A stretch of DNA of 64,000 nucleotides from JBFHRE01 sp041746105 (GTDB lineage Bacteria; Actinomycetota; Acidimicrobiia; Spongiisociales; ZC4RG35), in the NCBI GenBank assembly GCA_041746105.1, contig JBGTHP010000009.1, positions 62,001-126,000 of the forward strand, written 5' to 3'. The notes below the pieces were generated by a model. That model saw only the letters and a program-made list of their open reading frames with translations, was not told the DNA's origin and searched no databases. Position numbers and translations under genes: made by a program. Shown piece by piece: positions 7,600-15,946 of the stretch; positions within the stretch are counted from its first letter, which is position 1, and the number at the start of each line of letters is the position of its first letter.

Positions 7600-8781
7600 C
7601 TAATGCGCCACATTGAGGAAAACCGACCGGTATATGTTCTCGACTGCGGTGACATTCTTGGATAACCCATACTCTTCATCGACGAGAGCCCCTGCCGCAG
7701 CGGACAGCGTCAGGGCAAGCTCCGGGTCGCCCAACAACCGGAGCACCGCCTCGGCCAGAGTTCGGGGCCGTCCGGCATCCACCAGGAGTCCGGTCTCCAT
7801 GTCGCGTATCACCTCCGGCACGCCCCCGGCTCTGGTGGCAACCACCGGGCGACGCAAGGCCATGGCCTCCAAAACCGCGAGGGGGAGACCCTCGACGTGG
7901 GAAGGATTGACAAAAACATCGGCAGCGCCCGTGAACGAGAGTGCATCCTTTCGCATGCCGAGGAAGAGCAGTCTCGCGCCGATACCGCCATCTGTCGCCG
8001 CCTGGCGCAACCGGGTCAGCTCTCCGGGGACCTGCTCTGCTCCGATCGAGACAACCATGGCGTTCGGGAGCGCCGCCAGGACAACTTTTGCGGCCTCGAT
8101 GAGATCCCAATGGCCTTTGCCGGAGCGGATGTTGCCGACGTGGACCACGAGAGGGTCCTGGGGGTCCAAACCCAACTCGACACGGACTTCACGCGCCGCC
8201 TCCGGCTGTTCGGCGCACCAGACACCGTTGGAGACCACACCAATTCTTCTTGCCGGATACCCCGCAATCGAGCCCGCGACCGCATCGGAAACGGCGATTG
8301 CGTAGTCGTTGCGCCGATAGGTCAGTCGATTGACCAGGCGTGTCAGCGGGTGGTAGGAGCCAGTGACGTTGTGCTCGGTATAAACCACAGGGCAAGTCCG
8401 CACCAGTCTCGCCATCACTCCCGCCAATGGCAGATGAGCGTGGATGAGATCGGGACGTCGAGAGCGAATCAAGCCTCTCAACCAGAGCAGAGTGGCCGGA
8501 CCAAACCGCATGCTTTCTCTAGGCATCAATACCTCGACCCCCAGAGCCTGTAACTGGTCAGCCAGTTCGTTGTGAAGAGGCGACAGAACCGCTACCTCGT
8601 ACTCGAAAGCGGCCCGGTCCCAGTGACGGGCACTCTCGACGATCAGCTTCTCGGCACCGCCGAGGCCCAGTCCCTTGATGACAATCAAGATCTTGGAACG
8701 TTCGACTGTGCTCAGGACGTTGCTCCGTCCGTTTCGATCAGTTCGTCCAATCCGTCGCCAAAAGCCACAGACTGCTCCCAA
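7600..8781 (-). CDS. GT4 family glycosyltransferase
   Basis: This GT-B glycosyltransferase has an N-terminal nucleotide-like loop GLGLGGAEKLI, RPDLIHAHLPLAGVMAR in the acceptor domain, VVSNGVW, VHVGNIRSGKGHWDLI at the start of the donor domain and a C-terminal EGLPLAVLEAMALRRPVVATRAGGVPE containing the EX7E pair. It probably adds a hexose during repeat-unit assembly on the cytoplasmic face. The start is uncertain: the longest frame begins at a TTG 70 bases inside the upstream epimerase gene, while homology begins only around the codons for KILIVIKG near 8694. CTG at 8715 and TTG at 8688 are alternatives. The last 90 bases of the epimerase and this gene are clearly coupled. Confidence 0.85.
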   Translation of the reverse strand: MGAVCGFWRRIGRTDRNGRSNVLSTVERSKILIVIKGLGLGGAEKLIVESARHWDRAAFEYEVAVLSPLHNELADQLQALGVEVLMPRESMRFGPATLLWLRGLIRSRRPDLIHAHLPLAGVMARLVRTCPVVYTEHNVTGSYHPLTRLVNRLTYRRNDYAIAVSDAVAGSIAGYPARRIGVVSNGVWCAEQPEAAREVRVELGLDPQDPLVVHVGNIRSGKGHWDLIEAAKVVLAALPNAMVVSIGAEQVPGELTRLRQAATDGGIGARLLFLGMRKDALSFTGAADVFVNPSHVEGLPLAVLEAMALRRPVVATRAGGVPEVIRDMETGLLVDAGRPRTLAEAVLRLLGDPELALTLSAAAGALVDEEYGLSKNVTAVENIYRSVFLNVAH

Positions 8782-9596
8782 CCGAGGGTGTCCAGAATCC
8801 GTTGCGAAGACACCATCGCCGGCGGCACGTCGCCGGCCCTGGCCTCGACGTGTACGACCTCGGTGGGAATCCTGGCCGCAACAGACTCGGCCAACTGCTT
8901 GATGCTGACCGACTCCCTGGCCACCGTATTCAGCGCGACCCCTGCGATGTCACTGGCAGCGGCCATGGAGAAGGCGTTGGCAATATCGCTGGCGTGGGTG
9001 AACTGGCGACTCTGCTCACCGGTTCCTTGGATGGTGATCGGTTCCCCACGGCGGGCACGGTCGATGAACAGCCGGAAAACCGAGTTCGGGCGAAGACCGG
9101 TCCCGTATGCCGTCCCCAGCCTCAACGCAACCACTGGGACTCCGTGGAGATGATGAGACGCCATGAGCATCCGCTCCCCTGCAAGCTTGGTGATGTTGTA
9201 CGGATGATCGGGGTCACAGGGGTGGTCTTCGTCGATTGGCTGGTACCGGGGGGTTCCATACACCTCCCACGTCGATGCGTAAACCACACGACATCCGTGC
9301 CGCTTCGCCGCCGATGACACCGAGGCACAACCGGTAACGTTCACCGACGCCGCCAACTCCGGTTTCTCCGCAGCCAGATAGACGTCACCGATGGCACCGA
9401 TGTGGCATATGACATCCTGACCGGCGGCGGCGCCGGCCACGGCTTCGAGGTCGGTCAGGTCGCCCGTGATGGTGTGGATTTCGAGCCCGGTTGAAGTGCT
9501 CAGGTCGAACCCTGTGACCTCGGCACCGTCCGCGAGAAAGCGTCGCGCAACATGACGACCGAGAAACCCGCTGACACCAGTAATGAGAACCTTCAT
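8712..9596 (-). CDS. NAD-dependent epimerase/dehydratase (extended SDR)
   Basis: A 294-residue extended short-chain dehydrogenase of the UDP-sugar epimerase type. The NAD-binding glycine motif is ITGVSGFLGRHVARRF at the N-terminus, and the active-site Tyr-x3-Lys is in PYNITKLAGERML, with the upstream catalytic serine in VVYASTWEVYG. It should interconvert or dehydrate a nucleotide-activated sugar for the surrounding glycosyltransferases. The ATG start was preferred over a GTG three codons earlier because AGGGAG lies eight bases before it. It is followed by an overlapping glycosyltransferase gene. The exact substrate (glucose/galactose, GlcNAc or other) cannot be read from the sequence. Confidence 0.85.
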   Translation of the reverse strand: MKVLITGVSGFLGRHVARRFLADGAEVTGFDLSTSTGLEIHTITGDLTDLEAVAGAAAGQDVICHIGAIGDVYLAAEKPELAASVNVTGCASVSSAAKRHGCRVVYASTWEVYGTPRYQPIDEDHPCDPDHPYNITKLAGERMLMASHHLHGVPVVALRLGTAYGTGLRPNSVFRLFIDRARRGEPITIQGTGEQSRQFTHASDIANAFSMAAASDIAGVALNTVARESVSIKQLAESVAARIPTEVVHVEARAGDVPPAMVSSQRILDTLGWEQSVAFGDGLDELIETDGATS

Positions 9597-9680
9597 CCAA
9601 CCCACTCCCTTGCCCGACGATCTTGGGCCAGCAATGTAGCGCGCCTCTGTAACGATCTGAATGGGTCGATTGAGGCAATC

Positions 9681-11018
9681 TCAGCGGACCGCGGCCACCC
9701 TCTCGACCCACTTCCGACGTTCGGCTTCCTTTTGCTCGTCGGTCCGCTGCCGGGCAATCGCCGGCAGCTGGATAAGCAACGCGAGAAAGAAGGGAAGCAA
9801 CTGCGCACGCTGCCTCGCCATCAAACCGAGGTTGAGAATCCCACTGAACGCGAGAGTAAAACCGAGGGAGTAGAAAAGGGACATGAGTAGGAACGGGTGC
9901 CGACGGAGCTCCCTGCTACCCCGCCACAGGAGCGGGAATCGAATCACCGTCAACACCATGAGAACGAACCCTTCGAGTGCTGTGACGAATTCGGGGGCAT
10001 TGTCGGCTTCCCAGGGAAACGGGCGGTAGAGAACACGCACCACCGCGCCCGGCAGCTGGGCAGGGTTCGTCACGAACCCGCCTTCGACGGCCGAATCCCC
10101 CTTGGAAGTGTTCGACTCTACCGTCGAAGTGAACTCGGTCAGCTCCGCTCCGATATCCTCGCCGCTCGCAGCGGCACTCAGATCGATGTTGAAGTCTGCC
10201 GCAGCCGCCACCACCAGACCGCTCAGGGCGACGGTTGCCAAAACCAGCGACAGCAGACGTCGTGCCGTCACGCCACGCCCAGGCGGGTTCGTCATGAACA
10301 AAACAGCGCCGAACAGCGAGGCGCCGAGAAGCGCCGCCACATGAACCCTCAACATCACGGCCGGGGCGAGCCCAATCGCCATCAACAGAACCCAACGGAT
10401 TCTCAGGTCCTCGAGCATACGCGCCGCCCCGTAGACGATGAGTCCGATGAAAAGGAACATCAGCGCTTCCTTGCTGATCGGCGACGTCCAGTAGACGATG
10501 CTGGGGTAGAACAGAATCAGACCGGCGTAGACGCCGAGCCTGCCCGACGGCACACCCCGCCTGAACGCCGCATACATCAGGAGTTGGCCCAAGAAGCCAA
10601 TCATCCCAAAAAGGATGAACCCACCGAGCAGGGTTGGCTCGTAGGGTACAAAAAGGAAACTCGTGGCAAGGTCCATGAAGGACGTACCCGTGAACGACTT
10701 GGTCGCAGGCAGGTCGAATCTTCGCCAGATGTCAGCCGCTTCGATCGCCCTGGTGTGATAGCCGACGGCGTCGCCTTTGCCGTTGAACAAGAGTTTGATC
10801 GCCAGATAGGAGGCAACTGACGCCGCCACCTTGGCGATGAAGCCGGCCATGATCACCGGCACCAGCCACGATCTATCTCCCTCCGACCGCATCCGCAGAG
10901 CGATCGAAAGCACCAGGACAAAAAATGTGGTCGCGATGAGAACCGACCCGCGTTCCGGGGTCCCTGCAACCAACCCGAGCGGCAACAACGCCAACGGTGC
11001 CCATCGCCACGGTTTCAT
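9681..11018 (-). CDS. Polytopic membrane protein, candidate glycan repeat-unit polymerase
   Basis: The 445-residue protein has roughly ten hydrophobic segments and a large extracytoplasmic-looking loop between residues about 270 and 340 (SGEDIGAELTEF to WEADNAPEF), the usual topology of Wzy-type polymerases. Notable conserved-looking pieces are GDAVGYHTRAIEAADIW after the second or third segment, YPSIVYWTSPISKEALMF, and LNLGLMARQRAQLLPFFLAL close to the C-terminus; an MARxR element before the last membrane segment recurs in oligosaccharide polymerase-like proteins. No polymerase or flippase of another kind is visible in the window, which favours this reading. A GT-C glycosyltransferase is the main alternative. 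The gene is preceded by a short divergent region and followed by the epimerase gene after 84 bases. Confidence 0.5.
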   Translation of the reverse strand: MKPWRWAPLALLPLGLVAGTPERGSVLIATTFFVLVLSIALRMRSEGDRSWLVPVIMAGFIAKVAASVASYLAIKLLFNGKGDAVGYHTRAIEAADIWRRFDLPATKSFTGTSFMDLATSFLFVPYEPTLLGGFILFGMIGFLGQLLMYAAFRRGVPSGRLGVYAGLILFYPSIVYWTSPISKEALMFLFIGLIVYGAARMLEDLRIRWVLLMAIGLAPAVMLRVHVAALLGASLFGAVLFMTNPPGRGVTARRLLSLVLATVALSGLVVAAAADFNIDLSAAASGEDIGAELTEFTSTVESNTSKGDSAVEGGFVTNPAQLPGAVVRVLYRPFPWEADNAPEFVTALEGFVLMVLTVIRFPLLWRGSRELRRHPFLLMSLFYSLGFTLAFSGILNLGLMARQRAQLLPFFLALLIQLPAIARQRTDEQKEAERRKWVERVAAVR

Positions 11019-11108
11019 CTGTTTGCCCGTCCCATGCCGCCGCTCATCTCGCTCAATTCCCCGAGGTCAATATGATCCGCCCCTGCCAGAACCGGAGGAT
11101 ACGCACAG

Positions 11109-11852
11109 GTGAATGATTTGCGCTGGGTCGGAGTAATTGTCCTGGTCGCATTGGTGGGCTCTCTCATGGGCATCGGAATCGTCGCGATCACTCTCTCGGA
11201 CAACAGTCAAGCGCCAAGTTCCCGAGCTTCTACCACCGAATCCAGGTCGCGTGACACCCGTCAGCGCACGGAGTCGAGCGCACCGGAGCGGACATTGGCA
11301 TCCGTGGTGCCTGGGGGAACGATCGGATATCTCGGGTGCTCGAATACAGAACAGTCGGTCGAGGGCTACCGGCAGGTCGTGCGCGACCCGCTGTTTTGGG
11401 CGCCGTATCCTGGAGAAGGAGGCGACGTTCTCCGGTGGGCGGGGGTCGAAGACCAGATGTGGCGTGGCTTTGATGCACAACTCGCCGCCAATGATCCGCC
11501 GACCGGCATCTGGTTCCAGGCGTGCGAGACAGAAGACCGCCCTGTCACCTACGAACAACTGGTAACGGCGCTGGCGAACCTGCGAACCAGACTCGACGAA
11601 GGGACACCGGTGTGGTTGAGCTCGCTCAACTCCTACGACCCGGCCGACCAGTGCGAGCGGCTTGGCGTTGATGGCACCTCCGACATCGACGAGATGGTCG
11701 AGCGCGCGGTCGCCGAAGGTCTAGCCACCGCCGGGCCAGAACTCGGCCCGCTGAGCGAACCAACCACAAGGGGCGACGGCTGTCATCCGAACCGCTCAGG
11801 GATCACGCTTCTGGGAACCCAGCTCGAGGAGTTCTTCGGCGAAGACGGCTGA
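11109..11852 (+). CDS. Membrane-anchored SGNH-like secreted protein
   Basis: The 247-residue protein has one N-terminal membrane segment (WVGVIVLVALVGSLMGIGIV), a Ser/Thr/Arg-rich linker to about residue 60, and a compact extracytoplasmic domain starting GGTIGYLGCSNTEQSVEG. Near the C-terminus GDGCHPNRSGITLLG carries a D-x-x-H-like arrangement (DGCH) typical of the last block of SGNH/GDSL hydrolases, and PVWLSSLNSY precedes it as a core strand. The serine in LGCSNT could act as nucleophile. Three cysteines may form disulfides outside the cell. The GTG start has a clear GGAGG ten bases before it. It could remove or add acyl groups on the exported glycan; that is inference. Its stop lies one base from the stop of the convergent sulfotransferase gene. 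Confidence 0.55.
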   Translation: MNDLRWVGVIVLVALVGSLMGIGIVAITLSDNSQAPSSRASTTESRSRDTRQRTESSAPERTLASVVPGGTIGYLGCSNTEQSVEGYRQVVRDPLFWAPYPGEGGDVLRWAGVEDQMWRGFDAQLAANDPPTGIWFQACETEDRPVTYEQLVTALANLRTRLDEGTPVWLSSLNSYDPADQCERLGVDGTSDIDEMVERAVAEGLATAGPELGPLSEPTTRGDGCHPNRSGITLLGTQLEEFFGEDG

Positions 11853-11853
11853 C

Positions 11854-12825
11854 TCAGCCAGTCGGCAGCCGGGAGGCCGCCCGCCGCGCCTGCCACTTGA
11901 TCCAGCTCCAGCCGCGGGTCAACGACAGCGGCGAAGGAGTCGCCGTGGCAAGGTCGTAGCCGAGCGCGCCGAGCAGCCCGCCGGCCACGGCCTCGAACTC
12001 TGCAACTGCCTCGGGACTGAGATCCTTGCGCCAATCCCGGACGCCGGGAGTCGGAGGTTGGGCGAGTCTGGCATGGGCGTCCGGGTGGGCGGTGGTGGCG
12101 CGCAACCGATCGGCGTCGCGATGATATTCGAGCATTGCCGGCACGAACTCGACCTCCAAAAAAGCGCACAGACGCAACAGCTCGGCTTCGGGAGCCGACA
12201 CCAGATCCTCGTAGCGCATTTCGAGATACCGGGTCGGTCCCAAGCTCAGGCCCGCCCTACGCCCACGACCGACCCTGGTGCGCCAGTAATGACCGGCCTC
12301 CCTGATCGACCCCGGCCCCCATTCCTGGTCGAGATATCCCGAGGCGACATCGCGACCGTCTCGGATCAGGTGAACAAAACGCGCCTCTGGGAAGAGACGA
12401 GCCAGCAGTTTTATCCGATTCACATAACCAGGCGTCTTGTCGCCGTAACGCGGCTTTTCTCGAGAGTCGGCAAAAACCGAGAACACGATCCGAACGGCCT
12501 CGGCAAGATCCACAGGACGAGCAGAGGTCAAGGCGGTCAATACGTCGCTCTGGGGCAGCGCCAGCCGCGAAAAATTCGGGTTCGCATACAGATCCTCGAC
12601 AAAACGCCTGATATCGAAAGCTGCCCCCGAACCATATCTTCGCCGGCGTCTCGCCATGACTGCCACAAAATGAGCCTCGTGGGCAATCGCCATCTCGGGA
12701 TGCATATCGAGCATCATCTGGAGCAAAGTGGTCCCTGAACGACCGGCCCCGACGACGAAGAGAAACCAAGGCCGGGGAGAAGCGGCGGACCGTCCGCTGG
12801 CATGATCGCCGGGATCAATACCCAC
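11854..12825 (-). CDS. Sulfotransferase family protein (1)
   Basis: A 323-residue PAPS-dependent sulfotransferase-fold protein. The 5'-phosphosulfate loop is VVGAGRSGTTLLQMMLDMHPE near the N-terminus and the 3'-phosphate-binding element is VHLIRDGRDVASGYLDQEW; between them KPRYGDKTPGYV and later RYLEMRYEDLVSAPEAELLRL fit the family's central layout. It is cytoplasmic, with no signal peptide. It follows the ABC permease gene with an 11-base overlap, which links its product to the exporter. A glycan or lipid acceptor is likely from context, but some members of this fold in actinobacteria have no proven activity. Confidence 0.8.
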   Translation of the reverse strand: MGIDPGDHASGRSAASPRPWFLFVVGAGRSGTTLLQMMLDMHPEMAIAHEAHFVAVMARRRRRYGSGAAFDIRRFVEDLYANPNFSRLALPQSDVLTALTSARPVDLAEAVRIVFSVFADSREKPRYGDKTPGYVNRIKLLARLFPEARFVHLIRDGRDVASGYLDQEWGPGSIREAGHYWRTRVGRGRRAGLSLGPTRYLEMRYEDLVSAPEAELLRLCAFLEVEFVPAMLEYHRDADRLRATTAHPDAHARLAQPPTPGVRDWRKDLSPEAVAEFEAVAGGLLGALGYDLATATPSPLSLTRGWSWIKWQARRAASRLPTG

Positions 12826-13642
12826 TCAATACACCCAGCTTGCGGCCGAACTCGAGAGCACGTCCATATATCCACAACGACGTGGGATACATCACAGCGC
12901 AAAATATCACCAGGGCCACTACAACCTCCGGAACCGAGAACCCCGGAAGCTCTGCCCCGCCCGGCATGACCGCCACCCGCAAGCCCTGGATGACGTATGT
13001 ATGCGGGATCACATAAGACAAGGCTTTCAACGGGCCGGGCAGGAGTTCGACGTTGAAATAGACCCCGGAGAAGATTTGAGCGGCGAGCGTGTACAGATAC
13101 AAAACCGGGTCACCGCTCTTTGACAGAACGGCAACCGACGCGGCGAGCGTCGCGATCGACAGGCCGGCGAGCAAGCCCAGCACCCCAACCAGCAACGCCG
13201 CTCCCAGCCCGGAGGCCGCGTACTGCGCTCCCAGGGCCACCGAGATCCCGAACATGGCCATCGCCCCGATGCTGGCGCTGCTGATGGGCCACATCGACAT
13301 CGCAAACGGCATGAACCGCCACCGAACCGGTTCGACGAGGAACATTTCCAGCCAGCCGCGATTGATCGCCTGATCGAATTCCTGAGACAAGCCACGCAAC
13401 CCGGCGTCGAGAAGCCTCGTCCCGATGAGCCCGATCACCACGAAGGTGAAATAGTCGCCGCCGTGGGCAGAGTCGGGTCGATCGAACACACGCGCTACGA
13501 AATAGAAGATGACAATCGGAATGAATTGAGACGCTTGTCCAAGCCCGAATCGGAGAGGGTAGGAAAGGGCCTGGCGGAAGCTGAGCCGAACGAAGGCCAT
13601 CACCACCTGCCACAGGTTCCTGACCGTCTTTCTCACCGTCAT
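12815..13642 (-). CDS. ABC-2 type transporter permease
   Basis: The 275-residue integral membrane protein has six predicted membrane segments in the ABC-2 layout: an N-terminal amphipathic stretch (LSFRQALSYPLRFGLGQASQ), two segments, a coupling region containing EFDQAINRGWLEMFLVEP, and later TLAAQIFSGVYFNVELLPGPLKALSYVIPHTYVIQGLR, which is the conserved pre-final loop of such permeases. It overlaps its ATPase gene by four bases, so the two products should form a homodimeric exporter. In this locus the cargo could be a lipid-linked glycan or a polymer. Multidrug or lipid export is the alternative. Confidence 0.8.
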   Translation of the reverse strand: MTVRKTVRNLWQVVMAFVRLSFRQALSYPLRFGLGQASQFIPIVIFYFVARVFDRPDSAHGGDYFTFVVIGLIGTRLLDAGLRGLSQEFDQAINRGWLEMFLVEPVRWRFMPFAMSMWPISSASIGAMAMFGISVALGAQYAASGLGAALLVGVLGLLAGLSIATLAASVAVLSKSGDPVLYLYTLAAQIFSGVYFNVELLPGPLKALSYVIPHTYVIQGLRVAVMPGGAELPGFSVPEVVVALVIFCAVMYPTSLWIYGRALEFGRKLGVLSGY

Positions 13643-14667
13643 TGGGATCTCTCGATCGGCCGCTTCTGCCCGATCACCTCTGCCAGGAGTTCGCGCAAAG
13701 GCATGACCACCTCGCGCACAGACTTGATCCCGTGCACCATCCCCTGGAGTGTTCCGAGCAGGGCTCCGATTTCCGATCGGGTCGCCAGCAAGAGTACGGC
13801 TCCTTCTTGGTCGACGACCTTGGCGACCTCCGACTGCTCGATCAGCGCTGCCGCCTTCATTGCCTCATCGACATCTGAGAACACCATCTCGACTCTCGGC
13901 TCTTCCCAGATGCTCCGGAGGGCGTCGAGCGGGCCCTGATACAGCATTCGACCTTGGTCGAGGAGCACCACCTTGTCACGCAGGGCCTCGATCTCCTCGA
14001 CCCGATGGGAGCTGATCAGTAGGGCCGATTGTTCGTGGGCGACCACTGCCTGAATCATGTCCAGAATCTCAACTGCCGCGATCGGGTCGACCGCGGCGGT
14101 GGGCTCATCCAGGATGAGGACGCTCGGCCGGTGGAGCAATGCCCGAGCCAGTTGCAGTCGCGCCTTCATTCCAGAAGACAAAGCAACGGTGACCCGATTG
14201 GCCGCATGGCCAATGCCCACAAACTCGAGAACTTCCCTCACTCGCCGGGTCAAAGCCTTGCCCGGTATGCCCTGGAGCCTTCCATGAAACTCGAGGTTCT
14301 CCTTGCAGGTGTTCCGGAGGAGAAGGCTCTGATCGCCGGGCGGAGCGAACCCGATCAGTTTCCGCACCTCATAGGACTGGCGGGTAACGTCGTAGCCACC
14401 GACGAACGCCTGTCCGCTGCTGGGGATGGTGAGCCCGGTGAGAATACGGAACAACGTCGATTTGCCTGCCCCGTTTGGTCCAACCACGGCACATATGCCA
14501 CCGGCGGGCACCGAGAGCGAGACGTCTTCGAGCGCCACCACGGGCTCTGTGATCGAGGACCGAAGCAGGATTTTCATGGCCGGTGGGGACGGCTCATAGA
14601 TCTTGCCGACGTTGATCACTTCGATCAAAGGAGCATCTTTTTCTGAGAGCTCTCTTCTCGGCTTCAT
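13639..14667 (-). CDS. ABC transporter ATP-binding protein
   Basis: A 342-residue ABC ATPase. The Walker A loop GPNGAGKST lies near residue 63, the Q-loop follows in GFAPPGDQSLLLRN, the signature is LSSGMKARLQLARAL (with SSGM in place of the usual SGGQ), Walker B is VLILDEPTAAVD and the switch histidine is in LLISSHRVEEIE. About 90 residues follow the nucleotide-binding domain, as in many ABC-2 exporters. The ATG was chosen over longer frames because GGGGA precedes it at suitable distance and the homologous part starts soon after (PLIEVINVGKIY). It is the first gene of the minus-strand group ATPase-permease-sulfotransferase. An exopolysaccharide or glycolipid export role is inferred from neighbours. 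Confidence 0.88.
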   Translation of the reverse strand: MKPRRELSEKDAPLIEVINVGKIYEPSPPAMKILLRSSITEPVVALEDVSLSVPAGGICAVVGPNGAGKSTLFRILTGLTIPSSGQAFVGGYDVTRQSYEVRKLIGFAPPGDQSLLLRNTCKENLEFHGRLQGIPGKALTRRVREVLEFVGIGHAANRVTVALSSGMKARLQLARALLHRPSVLILDEPTAAVDPIAAVEILDMIQAVVAHEQSALLISSHRVEEIEALRDKVVLLDQGRMLYQGPLDALRSIWEEPRVEMVFSDVDEAMKAAALIEQSEVAKVVDQEGAVLLLATRSEIGALLGTLQGMVHGIKSVREVVMPLRELLAEVIGQKRPIERSQ

Positions 14668-14803
14668 TCGAAAATCCCCACATCCACTAGCCCCACGCCC
14701 GCCAGACCGCGTTCGACCGCGTCCAAACTCCGTCCAACCCACTGCACCATCGGCGTCACAGTACCTTGAGCAGATCCAAAGGCAACGTCGCGGAAGCCGT
14801 GAG

Positions 14804-14809
14804 TAGATT
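14804..14809 (+). promoter_or_regulatory. Probable -10 element of a leaderless promoter (TAGATT)
   Basis: TAGATT fits the TAnnnT -10 pattern and ends seven bases before the GTG of the aminotransferase gene, so transcription would start at or within a base of the start codon. No ribosome-binding sequence is present ahead of that GTG. Leaderless transcripts of this layout are common in actinobacteria. No convincing -35 element is seen. Confidence 0.4.
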
Positions 14810-14815
14810 GGCGCC

Positions 14816-15946
14816 GTGAGCCGTGTCTATCTATCACCACCGGACGTAACCGCTGCAGACCGCCAGGCACTCATCGACGCCTTCGACGGCGGCTGGATTG
14901 CCCCAGTGGGTCCCGACCTCACCGTCTTCGAAAACGCCTTGGCAGATCAAACCGGACGCGCCCATGCGGTGGCGCTCGCTAGTGGAACGGCCGCTCTCCA
15001 TCTGGCACTCCAGGAGGCAGGTGTACGCGCCGGCGACCGGGTGGCAGTGCAAAGCCTCACTTTCGTCGCGACCGCCAACGCCGTCACCTACGCGGGCGGG
15101 GTCCCCGAATTCGTCGACTCAGAGGCCGCCACGTGGAACATGGACCCGAACATGCTTCATCGCGCCCTGGACACAGGTCGCCAGGAGGGGTCACCCTTCA
15201 AGGCCGTCATCGCCGTCGACCTGTATGGGCAATGTGCCGACTACGAGCGGCTTGGCCCCATCTGTGACGAGTTCGGCGTTGCGCTCATCGAGGACGCTGC
15301 CGAAGCGCTCGGCGCCACTCGCGGCGGCGCCCCGGCCGGCTCGTTTGGAGACTCGTCGGTCTTGTCCTTCAACGGCAACAAGATCATCACAACCAGCGGA
15401 GGTGGGGCGTTCCTCACCGACGATCCAAAGGCCGCTGACCACGTGCGCAAACTCGCGACACAGGCCCGTGAACCGTTCCCCCACTACGAGCACACAGAGA
15501 TCGGCTACAACTATCGGCTGTCCAATCTCCTGGCGGCGCTCGGCGTTTCCCAGGTAGCAGACCTGGATCGAAGGGTCAGATCCAGACGTAACAACAACCT
15601 CCACTATCGCACCGCTTTATCGGCGATTCCGGGAATCACATTCATGCCGGAAGATGCCAGGGGCGAGTGCACCTTCTGGTTGACGGCGATGACCATCGAC
15701 CCGGATTTGGCAGGTTTCAACCGGGAACAGCTCCGCCTGGCGTTGGAAGAGCAGGATATCGAGGCCCGCCCGTTGTGGAAGCCGATGCATCTGCAGCCGG
15801 TATTCCGAGACTCCCCCTTTTACGGAACCGGCACCTCCGACAAACTGTTCGACGATGGGATCTGTCTACCAAGTGGGTCGAACCTCTCAGAGGATGACCG
15901 CGAACGTGTCATATCTGTCGTCCTAGGGCTCGCCGGCCGGCACTGA
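14816..15946 (+). CDS. DegT/DnrJ/EryC1/StrS-family sugar aminotransferase
   Basis: The 376-residue PLP enzyme belongs to the family that aminates keto-sugars of nucleotide sugars. The N-terminal YLSPPDVTAADRQAL and GWIAPVGPDLTVFE match the start of UDP-4-keto-sugar aminotransferases such as PglE; the PLP phosphate region is ASGTAALHLAL, the ring-stacking block is IEDAAEALGA, and the Schiff-base lysine is Lys189 in SFNGNKIITTSGGG. The C-terminal RPLWKPMHLQP is typical of the bacillosamine branch. It would supply a 4-amino sugar, which the GNAT domain encoded at the start of the window could acetylate; that link is inference. Its GTG start appears leaderless, and its last 24 bases overlap the convergent membrane-protein gene. 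Confidence 0.88.
   Translation: MSRVYLSPPDVTAADRQALIDAFDGGWIAPVGPDLTVFENALADQTGRAHAVALASGTAALHLALQEAGVRAGDRVAVQSLTFVATANAVTYAGGVPEFVDSEAATWNMDPNMLHRALDTGRQEGSPFKAVIAVDLYGQCADYERLGPICDEFGVALIEDAAEALGATRGGAPAGSFGDSSVLSFNGNKIITTSGGGAFLTDDPKAADHVRKLATQAREPFPHYEHTEIGYNYRLSNLLAALGVSQVADLDRRVRSRRNNNLHYRTALSAIPGITFMPEDARGECTFWLTAMTIDPDLAGFNREQLRLALEEQDIEARPLWKPMHLQPVFRDSPFYGTGTSDKLFDDGICLPSGSNLSEDDRERVISVVLGLAGRH

Noticed and set aside
9897..10820. Long plus-strand open frame of about 300 codons
   Set aside because: It is rich in Gln, Glu, Arg and His with no hydrophobic core and mirrors the membrane-protein gene on the minus strand.
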